DNA of 64,000 bases. It comes from Pantoea sp. 1.19 (GTDB lineage Bacteria; Pseudomonadota; Gammaproteobacteria; Enterobacterales; Enterobacteriaceae). How positions within the stretch are numbered: the stretch's first letter is position 1; each line of letters starts with the position of its first letter. This document shows, one piece after another, positions 23,120-32,013 of this stretch. Both the position numbers and the translations under genes were made by a program. Location: positions 248,001 through 312,000 of the forward strand of contig NZ_MRBS01000001.1 of assembly GCF_001922585.1 (NCBI RefSeq), read 5' to 3'. The notes beneath the pieces were generated by a model. It saw only the letters and a list, made by a program, of their open reading frames with translations. It ran no database searches and was not told the DNA's origin.

Positions 23120-24289
23120 TTAGCGTGGCCGGAGCCAGCGCAGACAGCACACGCCGGCCAGCAGTCCCCAGCAGGCGGCACTTATACCCCACAGCGTGAC
23201 GCCAGAGGCGGTGATCAGAAAGGCGATCAGCGCCGCCTCGCGCTGCGCATCCGGCTGCAGCGCGCGCAGCAGGCTGCCGCCGAGGGTACTGAGCAGCGCC
23301 AGTCCGGCCAGCGTATTTATCAGCGTGGGAGATAACTGGACCATCACCACCGCCAGCCAACCGCCCAGCGTGCCGGCCAGCAGGTAAAAACCGCCGGCTG
23401 CTATCGCTGCCAGCCAGCGGCGATGGGGATCCGGATGAACGTCGGGTCCCATGCAGAGGGCGGCACTGATCGCCGCAATGCAGATGGAAAAGCCCCCCAG
23501 CGGCGCCAGCAGCAGTGAGGTCAGGGCGGTCCAGCCCAGCAGTGGGGAGGGCGGCGCCGGATAATTAAAGGCCTGCAGCGTGGCGATGCCGGGGGCGTTC
23601 TGCGACGCCATGGTCACCAGAAACCACGGCAGGCCCACGCCGATCAGCAGCGGCAGTGAGAAGTCCGGCGTCACCCAGTGGGGGATCGCGAGGACCGCGG
23701 TGGGCAGGGATGATGGCAGCGTACCCTGACCGGCAGCCACCAGTAGCCCCGCGATCAGCGTCAGCACAATAGCGAACCGCGAAAGCAGCCGGCGCGCCAG
23801 CAAATAGGCCGCACACATGCTGCCGCAGAGCAGCGGATCGACCGCCAGTCCCTGAAACGTCGACAGACCGAAGCGCAGTAAGATCCCGGCCAGCATGGCA
23901 TTGGCCAGCGCCAGTGGGATGGTGTTCATCAGGCGCGTAAATAACCCGGTGAGGGCGCACAGCAGCGTTAGTGCAGAAGCAAACATAAATATGCCAACCG
24001 CCTGTGCCAGCGTCGCGCCGTGCAGACTGGTTACCAGCAGGGCGGCGCCGGGGGTGGACCACGCGGTGAGGATCGGCATTTTATAGCGTAGCGTCAGCGC
24101 GAGGGTGGTTAACCCCATTGCGATGCCGAGGGTCGACAGCCACTCTCCCAGCTGGTGTGGGGTGGCGCCCGCGGCTTTCAGCGCCTGAAAAACGATCGCC
24201 GCTGAGCTGGCGTAGCTGACCAGCACGGCCACCAGCCCGGCGGACAGCAGCGGCAGCAGGTGGGTGAGTCGACGGAGAGAATCAGGCAT
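23120..24289 (-). CDS. ydcO: BenE-family inner-membrane transporter
   Basis: 389 residues from ATG 24289 (E. coli YdcO is 391); the frame reading back to 24793 overlaps the divergent sutR gene and is not a gene. About 11-12 membrane segments, with the BenE signatures TAWSTPGAALL and APGIATLQAFNYP. The family includes a benzoate/proton symporter; the substrate of YdcO is not known. It is divergent from sutR with a 91-bp gap, as in E. coli. Confidence 0.9.
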   Translation of the reverse strand: MPDSLRRLTHLLPLLSAGLVAVLVSYASSAAIVFQALKAAGATPHQLGEWLSTLGIAMGLTTLALTLRYKMPILTAWSTPGAALLVTSLHGATLAQAVGIFMFASALTLLCALTGLFTRLMNTIPLALANAMLAGILLRFGLSTFQGLAVDPLLCGSMCAAYLLARRLLSRFAIVLTLIAGLLVAAGQGTLPSSLPTAVLAIPHWVTPDFSLPLLIGVGLPWFLVTMASQNAPGIATLQAFNYPAPPSPLLGWTALTSLLLAPLGGFSICIAAISAALCMGPDVHPDPHRRWLAAIAAGGFYLLAGTLGGWLAVVMVQLSPTLINTLAGLALLSTLGGSLLRALQPDAQREAALIAFLITASGVTLWGISAACWGLLAGVCCLRWLRPR

Positions 24290-24380
24290 GGCGGCGTCCG
24301 GCTGTGCGTTATAACGCACAAGACTGGCACAGTACACGGCGACGGACAAGTGATAAACTGCGGGGATGCGAGAAGATAAG

Positions 24381-24923
24381 ATGAATGCAGTCAGCGCCCG
24401 GGTGGCGGCAACCCTGAAACAGCTGCGCGGCGAACGCCGCTGGAGCCTCGGCGATACGGCGCAGTTTACCGGGGTCAGCAAAGCGATGCTCGGCCAGATC
24501 GAGCGCGGAGAGTCCAGCCCAACGGTGGCTACCCTGTGGAAAATTGCTACCGGCTTTGGCGTACCTTTTAGCCAGTTTATTCGCCTGGACGTCGGGCCAC
24601 CGCAGGCGCTACCCGCCGCGCCGCAGGCGATGCGCGTGACGCCGGTTTTTCCGTGGGACGCGACGCTGGGGTTTGAGATGCTGCGTCTCTGGCTGCCGCC
24701 CGGCGCGCGTAGCGAATCCGCGCCGCATGCGGTGGGAACCGTCGAACATGTGCTGGTTGAAAGCGGGACGCTGTGGTTGACGATAGACGGCACGCTCCGG
24801 GTGCTGGCGGCGGGGGAAGGGGAGCGTTTCGCGGCGGACGTGGCGCACGGCTATGAAAATCGCGGCGCCGTCCCGCTAAAGTTCCACAATATCATTCACT
24901 ACCCGCGCGGTGGGCGAGCCTGA
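24381..24923 (+). CDS. sutR: XRE-cupin transcription regulator
   Basis: 180 residues from ATG 24381, which aligns with the E. coli start (16 residues before the shared LKQLR); an ATG at 24366 is possible. Helix-turn-helix at about residues 13-50 (SLGDTAQFTGVSKAMLGQIERGES). C-terminal cupin at 95-175 (HVLVESGTLWLTIDG). In E. coli SutR (YdcN) controls sulphur-use genes. Here it likely also controls the divergent ydcO. Confidence 0.9.
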   Translation: MNAVSARVAATLKQLRGERRWSLGDTAQFTGVSKAMLGQIERGESSPTVATLWKIATGFGVPFSQFIRLDVGPPQALPAAPQAMRVTPVFPWDATLGFEMLRLWLPPGARSESAPHAVGTVEHVLVESGTLWLTIDGTLRVLAAGEGERFAADVAHGYENRGAVPLKFHNIIHYPRGGRA

Positions 24924-24940
24924 CCCGCCCACGCCGTAAA

Positions 24941-25186
24941 TCAGTGTGACTGGGTGAATCCGGCCTTGTGCAAGACGCGACGGAAATCGTCCGTCAGATG
25001 ATGATTGCCACCGGTGACCGGATAGATAACCTTATTCAGTACATCGTTCAGGTGATGTTCCCGGAAACGCTGTACGCTAATGGCCGTGCCGCTTTCGCCG
25101 TTAATGGCGATGCTCCCTTCTATCACGCCGTTGCTGACGCGTGCCTTAAGACAGTAGCGCCCAATGCAGGTATTGATGGTGCTCAT
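24941..25186 (-). CDS. Unrecognised small protein (81 aa)
   Basis: ATG 25186 has AAGGAGAT 4 bases upstream, a strong site. MSTINTCIGRYCLKARVSNGVIEGSIAINGE suggests a small beta-rich fold with Cys at residues 7 and 12, and the C-terminus is helical and His-rich (TGGNHHLTDDFRRVLHKAGF). No family is recognised. It ends 17 bp after sutR on the opposite strand and stands alone. Confidence 0.65.
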   Translation of the reverse strand: MSTINTCIGRYCLKARVSNGVIEGSIAINGESGTAISVQRFREHHLNDVLNKVIYPVTGGNHHLTDDFRRVLHKAGFTQSH

Positions 25187-25313
25187 GTCGATCTCCTTCT
25201 TGTGGGTGGAAAAGGATAACAAGCACCCAAAAGTATAGAGTCGACCTCGATTTTCGTCGCGATCTTGACGTTTATTTAAGCAACGGTGTGACTCCGCCCA
25301 CCCGCGGCAGCGG

Positions 25314-26075
25314 CTACTGTGCCAGTATTGTCTCGCCGGAGCGCTGTTTCAGCTCCTGCTGGGCGGCGGCAGAGAGACCCGCGTCGCTGATCAGCTGATC
25401 AAACTGGTCCAGTTCCAGCGCCAGCCAGGTGGCGACTTTGTTGTATTTTGAACTGTCCGCCAGCAGCACCCGCTTGCTGCTGGCGGCGGCGGCGGCGCGT
25501 TTTACCACCACCTTTTCTTCATCCGGAGTAAATATCCCGCGGGCTCCCCAGCAGGACGCAGAGATAAACGCGATATCAATCGCCAGATTGCGCAGCGCCA
25601 GTGCGGCGGCCTCGCCGGTGCAGGAGCGGTTCTCCCGACACAGGTTCCCGCCGGTGTGAATCATGCGACAGGCGGAGGATTCAATTAAAAATCCGGCTAT
25701 CACAAAATCATTGGTTACCAGCGTCAAATCATCGCGTCCGGCCAGCTCGCGCGCCAGCGCCAGCGTTGTGGTGCCGGCATCAAGGTAGATGCAGCTGTGG
25801 CGCGGTATGATCGCCGCCGCGGCGCGGCCAATTGCCTGCTTTTCCGCGCTGGACAGGCGGGTTTTATCCAGGTGAGAGGGTTCGCTGGCCAGCCGTTCGG
25901 GCGAGCGTACGCCGCCGGACACCAGCAGTACCGCCCCCTGTTCTTCCAGTTTTTGTAGATCGCGCCGGATGGTCATATGCGATACGCGGAGCCGATCCGT
26001 CAGTTCTGCAATGCTCACCACGCCGCGCTGGGCGACGAGGGCGAGGATCTGTTGATGCCGTTCAACGGGGATCAT
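25314..26075 (-). CDS. ygbI: DeoR-family repressor of the threonate operon
   Basis: 253 residues. The N-terminal winged helix (VERHQQILALVAQRGVVSIAELTDRLRVSHMTIRRDLQKLEEQG) is the DeoR signature. The C-terminal sugar-phosphate sensor has YLDAGTTTLALA and TNDF. It is divergent from the catabolic operon at 26390, as is ygbI in E. coli, so it very probably represses that operon until an intermediate accumulates. The shared 314-bp gap contains a CRP-type site. Confidence 0.88.
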   Translation of the reverse strand: MIPVERHQQILALVAQRGVVSIAELTDRLRVSHMTIRRDLQKLEEQGAVLLVSGGVRSPERLASEPSHLDKTRLSSAEKQAIGRAAAAIIPRHSCIYLDAGTTTLALARELAGRDDLTLVTNDFVIAGFLIESSACRMIHTGGNLCRENRSCTGEAAALALRNLAIDIAFISASCWGARGIFTPDEEKVVVKRAAAAASSKRVLLADSSKYNKVATWLALELDQFDQLISDAGLSAAAQQELKQRSGETILAQ

Positions 26076-26389
26076 ACCGTCTCCTGTGTGACTGTGAACT
26101 GTGGGCAGTAAATGCGGTGTAGTATATCGCTGCTGCTGCAGTAACTTCGCAAATTTTCACGTTTAAACGGCATGCCTCACAAAAAAAACCGCTAATGCGG
26201 CACGATACGATGACGTTTAACCTTCTGTTTTAACGATAATAATTAACCGTTTCCTTATCATCTGTTAAATCATGTGAAAACTACCTACGCCTGTTAATTA
26301 TTGTGAGGCTGGTCGCACAAACTTGCCGCAATCGGCGCTATACTTCACATAAGAAAACAATTAATCACCAATATTAACATGGAGTCAAC
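26076..26389. promoter_or_regulatory. Divergent control region ygbI / ltnD
   Basis: This 314-bp gap holds AT-rich blocks with repeated TTAA-type sequences at 26215-26300 and TGTGA-GGCTGG-TCGCA at 26302-26317. A TATACT element at 26339-26344 is a likely -10 box. The CRP-type centre would lie about 41.5 bases before the start of transcription, the class II position. GGAG precedes the ltnD ATG. Confidence 0.6.
26302..26317 (+). promoter_or_regulatory. Putative CRP site, ltnD promoter
   Basis: TGTGA-N6-TCGCA differs at one position from the CRP core TGTGA-N6-TCACA. Its spacing to the TATACT box fits class II activation, implying control by carbon-catabolite repression. Confidence 0.55.
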
Positions 26390-27304
26390 ATGTCACTCAC
26401 TACACCTTTGGCCGTTTGCGTTGTGGGGTTAGGTTCCATGGGCATGGGAGCCGCCCAATCGTGCGTGCGCGCCGGGTTAGCCACTTGGGGCGTCGATCTC
26501 AACCCTCAGGCGCGGGAAACGCTGCTGGCCGCCGGTGCGCGCGGCGCCGCCGCCAGCGCGGAACACTTTGCGGATCGGCTGGATGCCGTGCTGCTGCTGG
26601 TGGTGAACGCCCGGCAGGTCAAACAGATCCTGTTTGGCGAACAGGGGCTGGCCGCGCAGCTGAAACCGGGTACGGCGGTCATGGTCTCCTCCACGATTTC
26701 CGCCGGGGATGCGCGCGAGATTGCGGATGCTCTGGCCGCGCACGGATTGCTGATGCTGGATGCGCCGGTATCCGGCGGGGCGGCAAAAGCCGCGCTGGGC
26801 GAGATGACGGTGATGGCGTCTGGCAGCGATGCGGCCTTTACCGCGCTTGCGCCGGTACTGGATGCGGTAGCCGGCAAGGTGTATCGCATCGGTAGCGAAC
26901 CCGGGCTCGGATCCACGGTGAAAATCATCCATCAGTTGTTGGCCGGGGTGCATATCGCTGCGGGCGCTGAGGCCATGGCGCTGGCGGCACGGGCGGGGAT
27001 CCCGCTCGATACCATGTATGACGTGGTGACCCACGCGGCGGGCAATTCGTGGATGTTTGAAAACCGCATGCGCCACGTGGTGGATGGCGACTACAGTCCG
27101 AAGTCGGCGGTGAATATTTTTGTGAAGGATCTCGGCCTGGTAGCGGATACCGGGCAGGCGCTACATTTTCCGCTGCCGCTCGCCTCGACGGCGCTGAACA
27201 TGTTTACTGCCGCCAGCAACGCCGGATTTGGCAAGGAAGATGACAGCGCAGTGATCAAAATCTTTAGCGGTATCACCCTGCCGGGTGAGGAGAAGAAAGC
27301 ATGA
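26390..27304 (+). CDS. ltnD: L-threonate 2-dehydrogenase
   Basis: 304 residues. VVGLGSMGMGAAQS (12-25) is the NAD-binding Rossmann motif, DAPVSGGAAKA (about 123-133) the substrate loop and K at about 174 (GSTVKIIHQLL) the catalytic Lys of beta-hydroxyacid dehydrogenases. It oxidises L-threonate to 2-oxo-tetronate. It is the first gene of a five-gene operon and overlaps otnK by 4 bases (ATGA). Confidence 0.92.
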   Translation: MSLTTPLAVCVVGLGSMGMGAAQSCVRAGLATWGVDLNPQARETLLAAGARGAAASAEHFADRLDAVLLLVVNARQVKQILFGEQGLAAQLKPGTAVMVSSTISAGDAREIADALAAHGLLMLDAPVSGGAAKAALGEMTVMASGSDAAFTALAPVLDAVAGKVYRIGSEPGLGSTVKIIHQLLAGVHIAAGAEAMALAARAGIPLDTMYDVVTHAAGNSWMFENRMRHVVDGDYSPKSAVNIFVKDLGLVADTGQALHFPLPLASTALNMFTAASNAGFGKEDDSAVIKIFSGITLPGEEKKA

Positions 27305-28563
27305 AACGTTTAGGGGTGATCGCAGACGATTTTACCGGCGCGACCGATATCGCCAGTTTTCTGGTGCAGAACGGCCTCTCTACCGTACAGGTTAACGGCG
27401 TGCCGGATGCGGCACTCGCCGGTGATGCGCGCGCGATTGTAGTGAGCCTGAAATCCCGCTCCTGCCCGGTTGACCAGGCGGTAGCCCAGTCGCTGGAAGC
27501 ACTGGCATGGCTACAGCAGCAGGGCTGCGACCGTTTCTACTTTAAATACTGCTCAACGTTTGACAGTACCGCCAGCGGTAACATTGGTCCGGTGACCGAT
27601 GCGCTGCTGGACGCGCTGGGCGCGCCGATGACCATTCTCTCTCCCGCGCTGCCGGTTAACGGACGCAGCGTGTATCAGGGCTATCTGTTTGTCGGGGAGC
27701 AGCTGCTGAGTGAATCGGGTATGCGCCACCATCCGGTGACGCCGATGACCGACAGCTCGCTGATCCGCCTGATGGACGCGCAGGCGCAGGGGCGCTGCGG
27801 GCTGGTGAACGCCGCGACGATCGCCGCCGGTGCGCAGGCCACGAGGGAGCGGCTGACGGCGCTGCGCGCCGCCGGGATGCGTTATGCGGTACTGGATGCG
27901 GTAAGCGAAGCGGACCTGCTGGTGCAAGGCGAGGCGGTGCAGGATTTGCCGCTGGTGACCGGCGGATCCGGGCTGGCGATTGGCCTTGCGCGGCAGTGGG
28001 CGCAGGCCGGCTACGATCGTGAGCGGGCGCAGCAGGCAGGGCGCCCGCAGGGGGATCGCGCGGTGGTGATCGCCGGATCCTGCTCGACGATGACCAATGC
28101 GCAGGTGGCACACTATCGTCAGCGCGCGCCGGCGTGTGAAATCGACGTGGCGCGCTGCCTGACGACACTGCCGGCGTACGCCCAAACGCTGTGTGACTGG
28201 GTGGAAGCCCAGCGCGGCCCGCTGGCTCCGCTGCTGTACGCGACCGCTGATGCGCAGACGCTGCAGGCGATTCAGCAGCAGTATGGCGCACAGCGCAGCA
28301 GTGATGCCGTTGAGCAGCTGTTCGCCGAGGTGGTACGCGAACTGAAAGCGCGCGGCTATCAGCGTTTTATCGTTGCCGGCGGAGAAACCTCCGGTGTGGT
28401 AGCGCAAACGTTGGGGATCCATGCGTTTCACATTGGCCCGGTGATTGCTCCCGGCGTGCCCTGGGTCCGCGCAACCGATCAGCCGATTTCGCTGGCGCTG
28501 AAATCCGGAAACTTTGGTGATGAACAGTTCTTCTCCCGCGCACAGGAGGCATTTGCGCTATGA
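27301..28563 (+). CDS. otnK: 3-oxo-tetronate 4-kinase
   Basis: 420 residues. IADDFTGATDIASFL (7-21) is the N-terminal signature of the four-carbon acid sugar kinases (DUF1537); GGETSGVVAQTLGI and NFGDEQFF near the C-terminus bind nucleotide. It phosphorylates 3-oxo-tetronate formed by OtnI. Start and stop both overlap neighbours in ATGA form, so translation of ltnD, otnK and otnC is coupled. Confidence 0.92.
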   Translation: MKRLGVIADDFTGATDIASFLVQNGLSTVQVNGVPDAALAGDARAIVVSLKSRSCPVDQAVAQSLEALAWLQQQGCDRFYFKYCSTFDSTASGNIGPVTDALLDALGAPMTILSPALPVNGRSVYQGYLFVGEQLLSESGMRHHPVTPMTDSSLIRLMDAQAQGRCGLVNAATIAAGAQATRERLTALRAAGMRYAVLDAVSEADLLVQGEAVQDLPLVTGGSGLAIGLARQWAQAGYDRERAQQAGRPQGDRAVVIAGSCSTMTNAQVAHYRQRAPACEIDVARCLTTLPAYAQTLCDWVEAQRGPLAPLLYATADAQTLQAIQQQYGAQRSSDAVEQLFAEVVRELKARGYQRFIVAGGETSGVVAQTLGIHAFHIGPVIAPGVPWVRATDQPISLALKSGNFGDEQFFSRAQEAFAL

Positions 28564-29183
28564 CTGAACAACAAGCACGTGACGAGATGGTACGCCTGGG
28601 CGCCTCCTTTTTTCAGCGCGGTTACGCGACCGGCTCTGCCGGAAATCTCTCGCTGCTGCTGGAGGACGGGACGCTGTTGGCCACGCCAACCGGCTCTTGC
28701 CTCGGCGAGCTGCAGGCCGATCGGCTATCCCGCGTTACCCTGCAGGGTGAGTGGCTGAGCGGTGATAAGCCCTCAAAGGAGATCAGCTTTCATCGCGCTA
28801 TCTATCTGAACAAACCGGCGTGCCGGGCCATCGTGCACCTGCACTCGCTGTACCTTACTGCGCTCTCCTGCCTGCAGGGGCTGGACACGCGTAACTGTAT
28901 TCGTCCTTTTACCCCCTATGTGGTGATGCGGGTGGGAGACGTGCCGGTGGTGCCCTATTACCGTCCCGGTGACGCGCGGCTGGGTGAGGATCTGGCCCGC
29001 CTGGCGCCGGACTATAACGCCTACCTGCTGGCCAATCACGGGCCGGTGGTGACCGGCAGCTCGCTACGTGAGGCCGCTAATAATACCGAAGAGCTGGAAG
29101 AGACGGCACGACTGATCTTTACGCTGGGCGATCGCCCGATTCGTTATCTGACCGAAGAAGAGGTGGCGGAGCTACGCCCCTGA
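28560..29183 (+). CDS. otnC: 3-oxo-tetronate 4-phosphate decarboxylase
   Basis: 207 residues, class II aldolase fold. TGSAGNLS (21-28) binds phosphate; HLHS (94-97) and LANHGP supply the zinc His ligands. It decarboxylates the phosphorylated intermediate to dihydroxyacetone phosphate, which enters glycolysis. It overlaps otnK by 4 bases and is 9 bases ahead of otnI. Confidence 0.92.
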   Translation: MTEQQARDEMVRLGASFFQRGYATGSAGNLSLLLEDGTLLATPTGSCLGELQADRLSRVTLQGEWLSGDKPSKEISFHRAIYLNKPACRAIVHLHSLYLTALSCLQGLDTRNCIRPFTPYVVMRVGDVPVVPYYRPGDARLGEDLARLAPDYNAYLLANHGPVVTGSSLREAANNTEELEETARLIFTLGDRPIRYLTEEEVAELRP

Positions 29184-29192
29184 GGAGAACCC

Positions 29193-29987
29193 ATGCCTAA
29201 GTTTGCCGCCAACCTGTCGACGCTATTTAGCGAGTTGCCGTTCCTTGAGCGCTTTGCCGCCGCCGCCGAGGCGGGCTTTCGCGCCGTGGAGTTTTTGTTT
29301 CCCTACGACTATCCACCAGAGGTACTGAAGGCAGAGCTGGATAAGCACGGCCTCGCTCTGGTGCTGTTCAATACCGCCCCCGGCGATACCGCACGGGGAG
29401 AGTGGGGGCTGGCGGCGATCCCCGGACGCGAAGCCGAAGCGCGACGCGATATTGACCGTGCCCTGGACTACGCCCTGGCGCTGGATTGTCCGCAGGTGCA
29501 CGTGATGGCCGGCGTCCTGCCGCCGGGAGCCGACCGCGAACGCGCCTGCGCGACGCTGGTAGAGAACCTGCGCTACGCCGCCGCACGCTTTGCGCCGCAC
29601 GGGAAGCGGCTACTGCTGGAGGCGCTCAATCCCACCACAAAGCCCAACTATTTGTATGCCAGCCAGTATCAGACGCTGGAGATGGTGCGACGGATTGACC
29701 GCGATAATGTCTTTATTCAGCTGGATTTGTTCCACGCGCAGCTGGTCGACGGCAATCTGACTCACCTGATACGTGAGTACGCCGGACAGTATCAGCATGT
29801 GCAAATTGCCTCCGCGCCAGACCGCCACGAGCCGGATGACGGCGAAATCGATTACGGCTGGCTGTTTGCGAAACTGGATGAGAGTGGCTACCCGGGATGG
29901 GTGGGCTGCGAATATTTTCCCCGCGGTAACACGCTGGCCGGATTAGGCTGGCTGCAGCCCTGGATTACACCAACACCCACACACTAA
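29193..29987 (+). CDS. otnI: 2-oxo-tetronate isomerase
   Basis: 264 residues, a TIM barrel of the hydroxypyruvate isomerase (Hyi) type. Signatures are [21 protein letters not shown] near the start, [15 protein letters not shown] with its metal Glu, and [14 protein letters not shown] with Asp and His. It converts 2-oxo- to 3-oxo-tetronate between LtnD and OtnK. RBS GAGGAGAACC precedes ATG. Confidence 0.92.
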   Translation: MPKFAANLSTLFSELPFLERFAAAAEAGFRAVEFLFPYDYPPEVLKAELDKHGLALVLFNTAPGDTARGEWGLAAIPGREAEARRDIDRALDYALALDCPQVHVMAGVLPPGADRERACATLVENLRYAAARFAPHGKRLLLEALNPTTKPNYLYASQYQTLEMVRRIDRDNVFIQLDLFHAQLVDGNLTHLIREYAGQYQHVQIASAPDRHEPDDGEIDYGWLFAKLDESGYPGWVGCEYFPRGNTLAGLGWLQPWITPTPTH

Positions 29988-29995
29988 AAAACGGC

Positions 29996-30021
29996 GAAAG
30001 CCATCCGCAGAGGTGGCTTTC
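29996..30021 (+). terminator. Intercistronic hairpin otnI / permease
   Basis: GAAAGCCA (29996-30003) and TGGCTTTC (30014-30021) form a perfect 8-bp stem with a 10-base loop. No T-run follows, so it probably attenuates or protects rather than ends the transcript before the permease gene. Confidence 0.6.
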
Positions 30022-30082
30022 TCACCAGGGGATTTTCATTACGCACCGTCAGTGTGCGATCGTTAAGAAGGCTTACCTCCCT

Positions 30083-31438
30083 ATGTCTACTGCCCTGTTA
30101 TTGACCATCGCGCTGGTAAGTGTGGTGCTGCTGCTGCTGTTAGTGATTAAAGCCAAAGTCCATCCATTTGTGGCGCTGTTGATTTCCAGCCTGTTCGTTG
30201 CCGTCTGCAGCGATATTCCCGCCGATAAAGTGGTCTCAGTGATCACCAGCGGTTTGGGATCGCTGCTGGGCGGCATTACCATTATCGTGACGCTGGGCGC
30301 GATGCTCGGCGCGGTCATTGAAAGCTCTGGCGGGGCGGATTCGCTGGCGAAAAAGATTACCGGCCGACTGGGGGTCAAGCGCACGGTGGGCGCCCTGACG
30401 CTGGTGGCGTTTATTCTTGGCCTGCCGGTGTTCTTTGATGTCGGCTTTATTATCGTGATTCCGCTGATTTACGGCTTTGCCAAAGTTGCCCGCGTCTCGC
30501 CGGTGAAATACGGTTTACCCATGGCCGGCATGATGTTAATGGTGCACGTCGCTATTCCCACCCATCCTGGGCCGGCCGCGGCGGCGAACCTGCTGAATGC
30601 GGATATCGGCCTGCTGATGCTCTGGGGGCTCGCGGTTTGCGTACCGACCGGTCTGTTGGGCTATCTGGTGGCCCGACGGCTGAACAGAAAGACCTATCAG
30701 CTGTCGGTCGAGGTGCTGGAGCAGCTGCAGCTGGCGAAGCCGGAAGAACAACCGGCGCCGCGCGATGCCGCGCCAGCTCCAGGGGCATTCCTGATCTCCG
30801 CGCTGATTGTCTTACCGATTTTATTGATCCTGATGGGCACGCTGGTGACCGATAAAATTCCCGCCGGCAAGCTGCATAACCTGCTGGTGATTATCGGTTC
30901 CCCGGCGATTGCCCTGCTGATTTCGCTGGCGCTGGCCTGCTGGCTGCTCGGCCTGCGTCGCGGGTGGACGCGTGACAAGCTGGAAGCGATCACGGGCAAT
31001 GCCATCCCCAGTGCCGCCGGCGTCATTCTGGTGTCCGGCGCCGGTGGCGCGTTTGGCAAAGTGCTGGTGGAGTCGGGAGTGGGTAAAGCGCTGGCAGAAT
31101 CGCTGCACGCGCTGCACTTGCCCTTGCTGCCGGCGGCGTTCCTGCTGGCGCTGGCGCTGCGTGCGTCCCAGGGATCGGCAACGGTCGCGATTGTTACCAC
31201 CTGCGGCCTGCTGGCCACGGCGGCCAGCGGTTTATCCGATACCCAGCTGGTGATGCTGGCGCTGGCGGCCTGTTTTGGCGGCTTCGGGCTCTCTCACGTC
31301 AATGACTCCGGTTTCTGGGTGGTCACCCGTTTTCTCGGTCTGTCGGTTGCAGACGGTCTGCGCAGTTGGACCGTGTTGACCACCCTGATGGGCATTATCG
31401 GTTTTGCGCTGGTGTGGGGGATAGCGTTAGTGGTGTAG
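30083..31438 (+). CDS. ygbN: GntP-family permease for threonate-type acids
   Basis: 451 residues with about 12-14 membrane segments. VHPFVALLISSLFVAV, GLPVFFDVGFIIVIPL and IPTHPGPAAAANLL are hallmark GntP segments. It imports gluconate-like acids by proton symport. Being the last gene of the ltn/otn operon, the substrate is likely L-threonate or another tetronate. A terminator follows at 31488. Confidence 0.9.
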   Translation: MSTALLLTIALVSVVLLLLLVIKAKVHPFVALLISSLFVAVCSDIPADKVVSVITSGLGSLLGGITIIVTLGAMLGAVIESSGGADSLAKKITGRLGVKRTVGALTLVAFILGLPVFFDVGFIIVIPLIYGFAKVARVSPVKYGLPMAGMMLMVHVAIPTHPGPAAAANLLNADIGLLMLWGLAVCVPTGLLGYLVARRLNRKTYQLSVEVLEQLQLAKPEEQPAPRDAAPAPGAFLISALIVLPILLILMGTLVTDKIPAGKLHNLLVIIGSPAIALLISLALACWLLGLRRGWTRDKLEAITGNAIPSAAGVILVSGAGGAFGKVLVESGVGKALAESLHALHLPLLPAAFLLALALRASQGSATVAIVTTCGLLATAASGLSDTQLVMLALAACFGGFGLSHVNDSGFWVVTRFLGLSVADGLRSWTVLTTLMGIIGFALVWGIALVV

Positions 31439-31487
31439 CGCGCGGCACCGCTGATGGCGGCCGATAACTCCCGACGTTGCCCTTCTG

Positions 31488-31510
31488 GCCCGCATTGGCG
31501 GGCTTTTTTT
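31488..31510 (+). terminator. Intrinsic terminator of the threonate operon
   Basis: GCCCGC (31488-31493), ATTG loop, GCGGGC (31498-31503) and seven T. It overlaps the 3' end of the convergent zinc-ribbon gene by two bases. Confidence 0.85.
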
Positions 31511-31715
31511 ATGGTGACGCGTCTGCCCGGCTTATCTCCGGATCGCTGGCATACTGCGGCGGTCGCCCCGGTGGATGCGGCAGGAGATCGAGGCGGGATA
31601 AGGGGTGAGCGCACTCTGCGCAGATCGCGCCATGGGGAGAGCCCGGCGGATTATTATGCGTGGTAAAGCGGACTTTGTGACTGCCGCAGCGGCGACAGCG
31701 AATTCTTAACACCAT
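31509..31715 (-). CDS. Small zinc-ribbon protein (68 aa)
   Basis: ATG 31715 has GGAG 8 bases upstream. CRRCGSHKVRF and GAICAECAHPLSRL form two C-x2-C pairs with NPPGSPHGA between, the same layout as the YmcF-like protein at 19344-19517 (NPYGAVCIFC). The C-terminal third is Pro-rich. The function is unknown; it may belong to the same small cold-shock-associated ribbon group. It is convergent with the permease gene. Confidence 0.65.
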   Translation of the reverse strand: MVLRIRCRRCGSHKVRFTTHNNPPGSPHGAICAECAHPLSRLDLLPHPPGRPPQYASDPEISRADASP

Positions 31716-31849
31716 CCTGTAGTCTCCAGTAAACAGTCTTCCTTCTGCGCCGCCATCCTACGGCCTGGTTTGTATCAAAATATGTATTTTTGTCCTGTTA
31801 AGGAAAAATTAAGTCGATACGCACTATGATCTAACCGAATGGGCGACTT

Positions 31850-31871
31850 GAGTAAATAAAAATTTTTACTC
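31850..31871. promoter_or_regulatory. Inverted repeat upstream of pagP
   Basis: GAGTAAA (31850-31856) and TTTACTC (31865-31871) are perfect arms around eight AT bases, about 145 bp ahead of the pagP start. It may bind a regulator; pagP is PhoP-controlled in enterobacteria, but no clear PhoP direct repeat was found. Confidence 0.4.
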
Positions 31872-32013
31872 GCTGAATCTCAGTTTGCGCCGATCGCGCA
31901 ATGGGGAACAGGGGGAGACCTGCACGGTTTATCCTGATGTCCATTCTGTATGGCGATGTTAGGGACGTTTGCTCGTGGGGATGCTAACCCCACTGACCAG
32001 GAATAGATGTAAC

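Noticed and set aside
27553-28431. 292-codon frame opposite otnK
   Set aside because: Shadow of a clear kinase gene; no ribosome-binding site.
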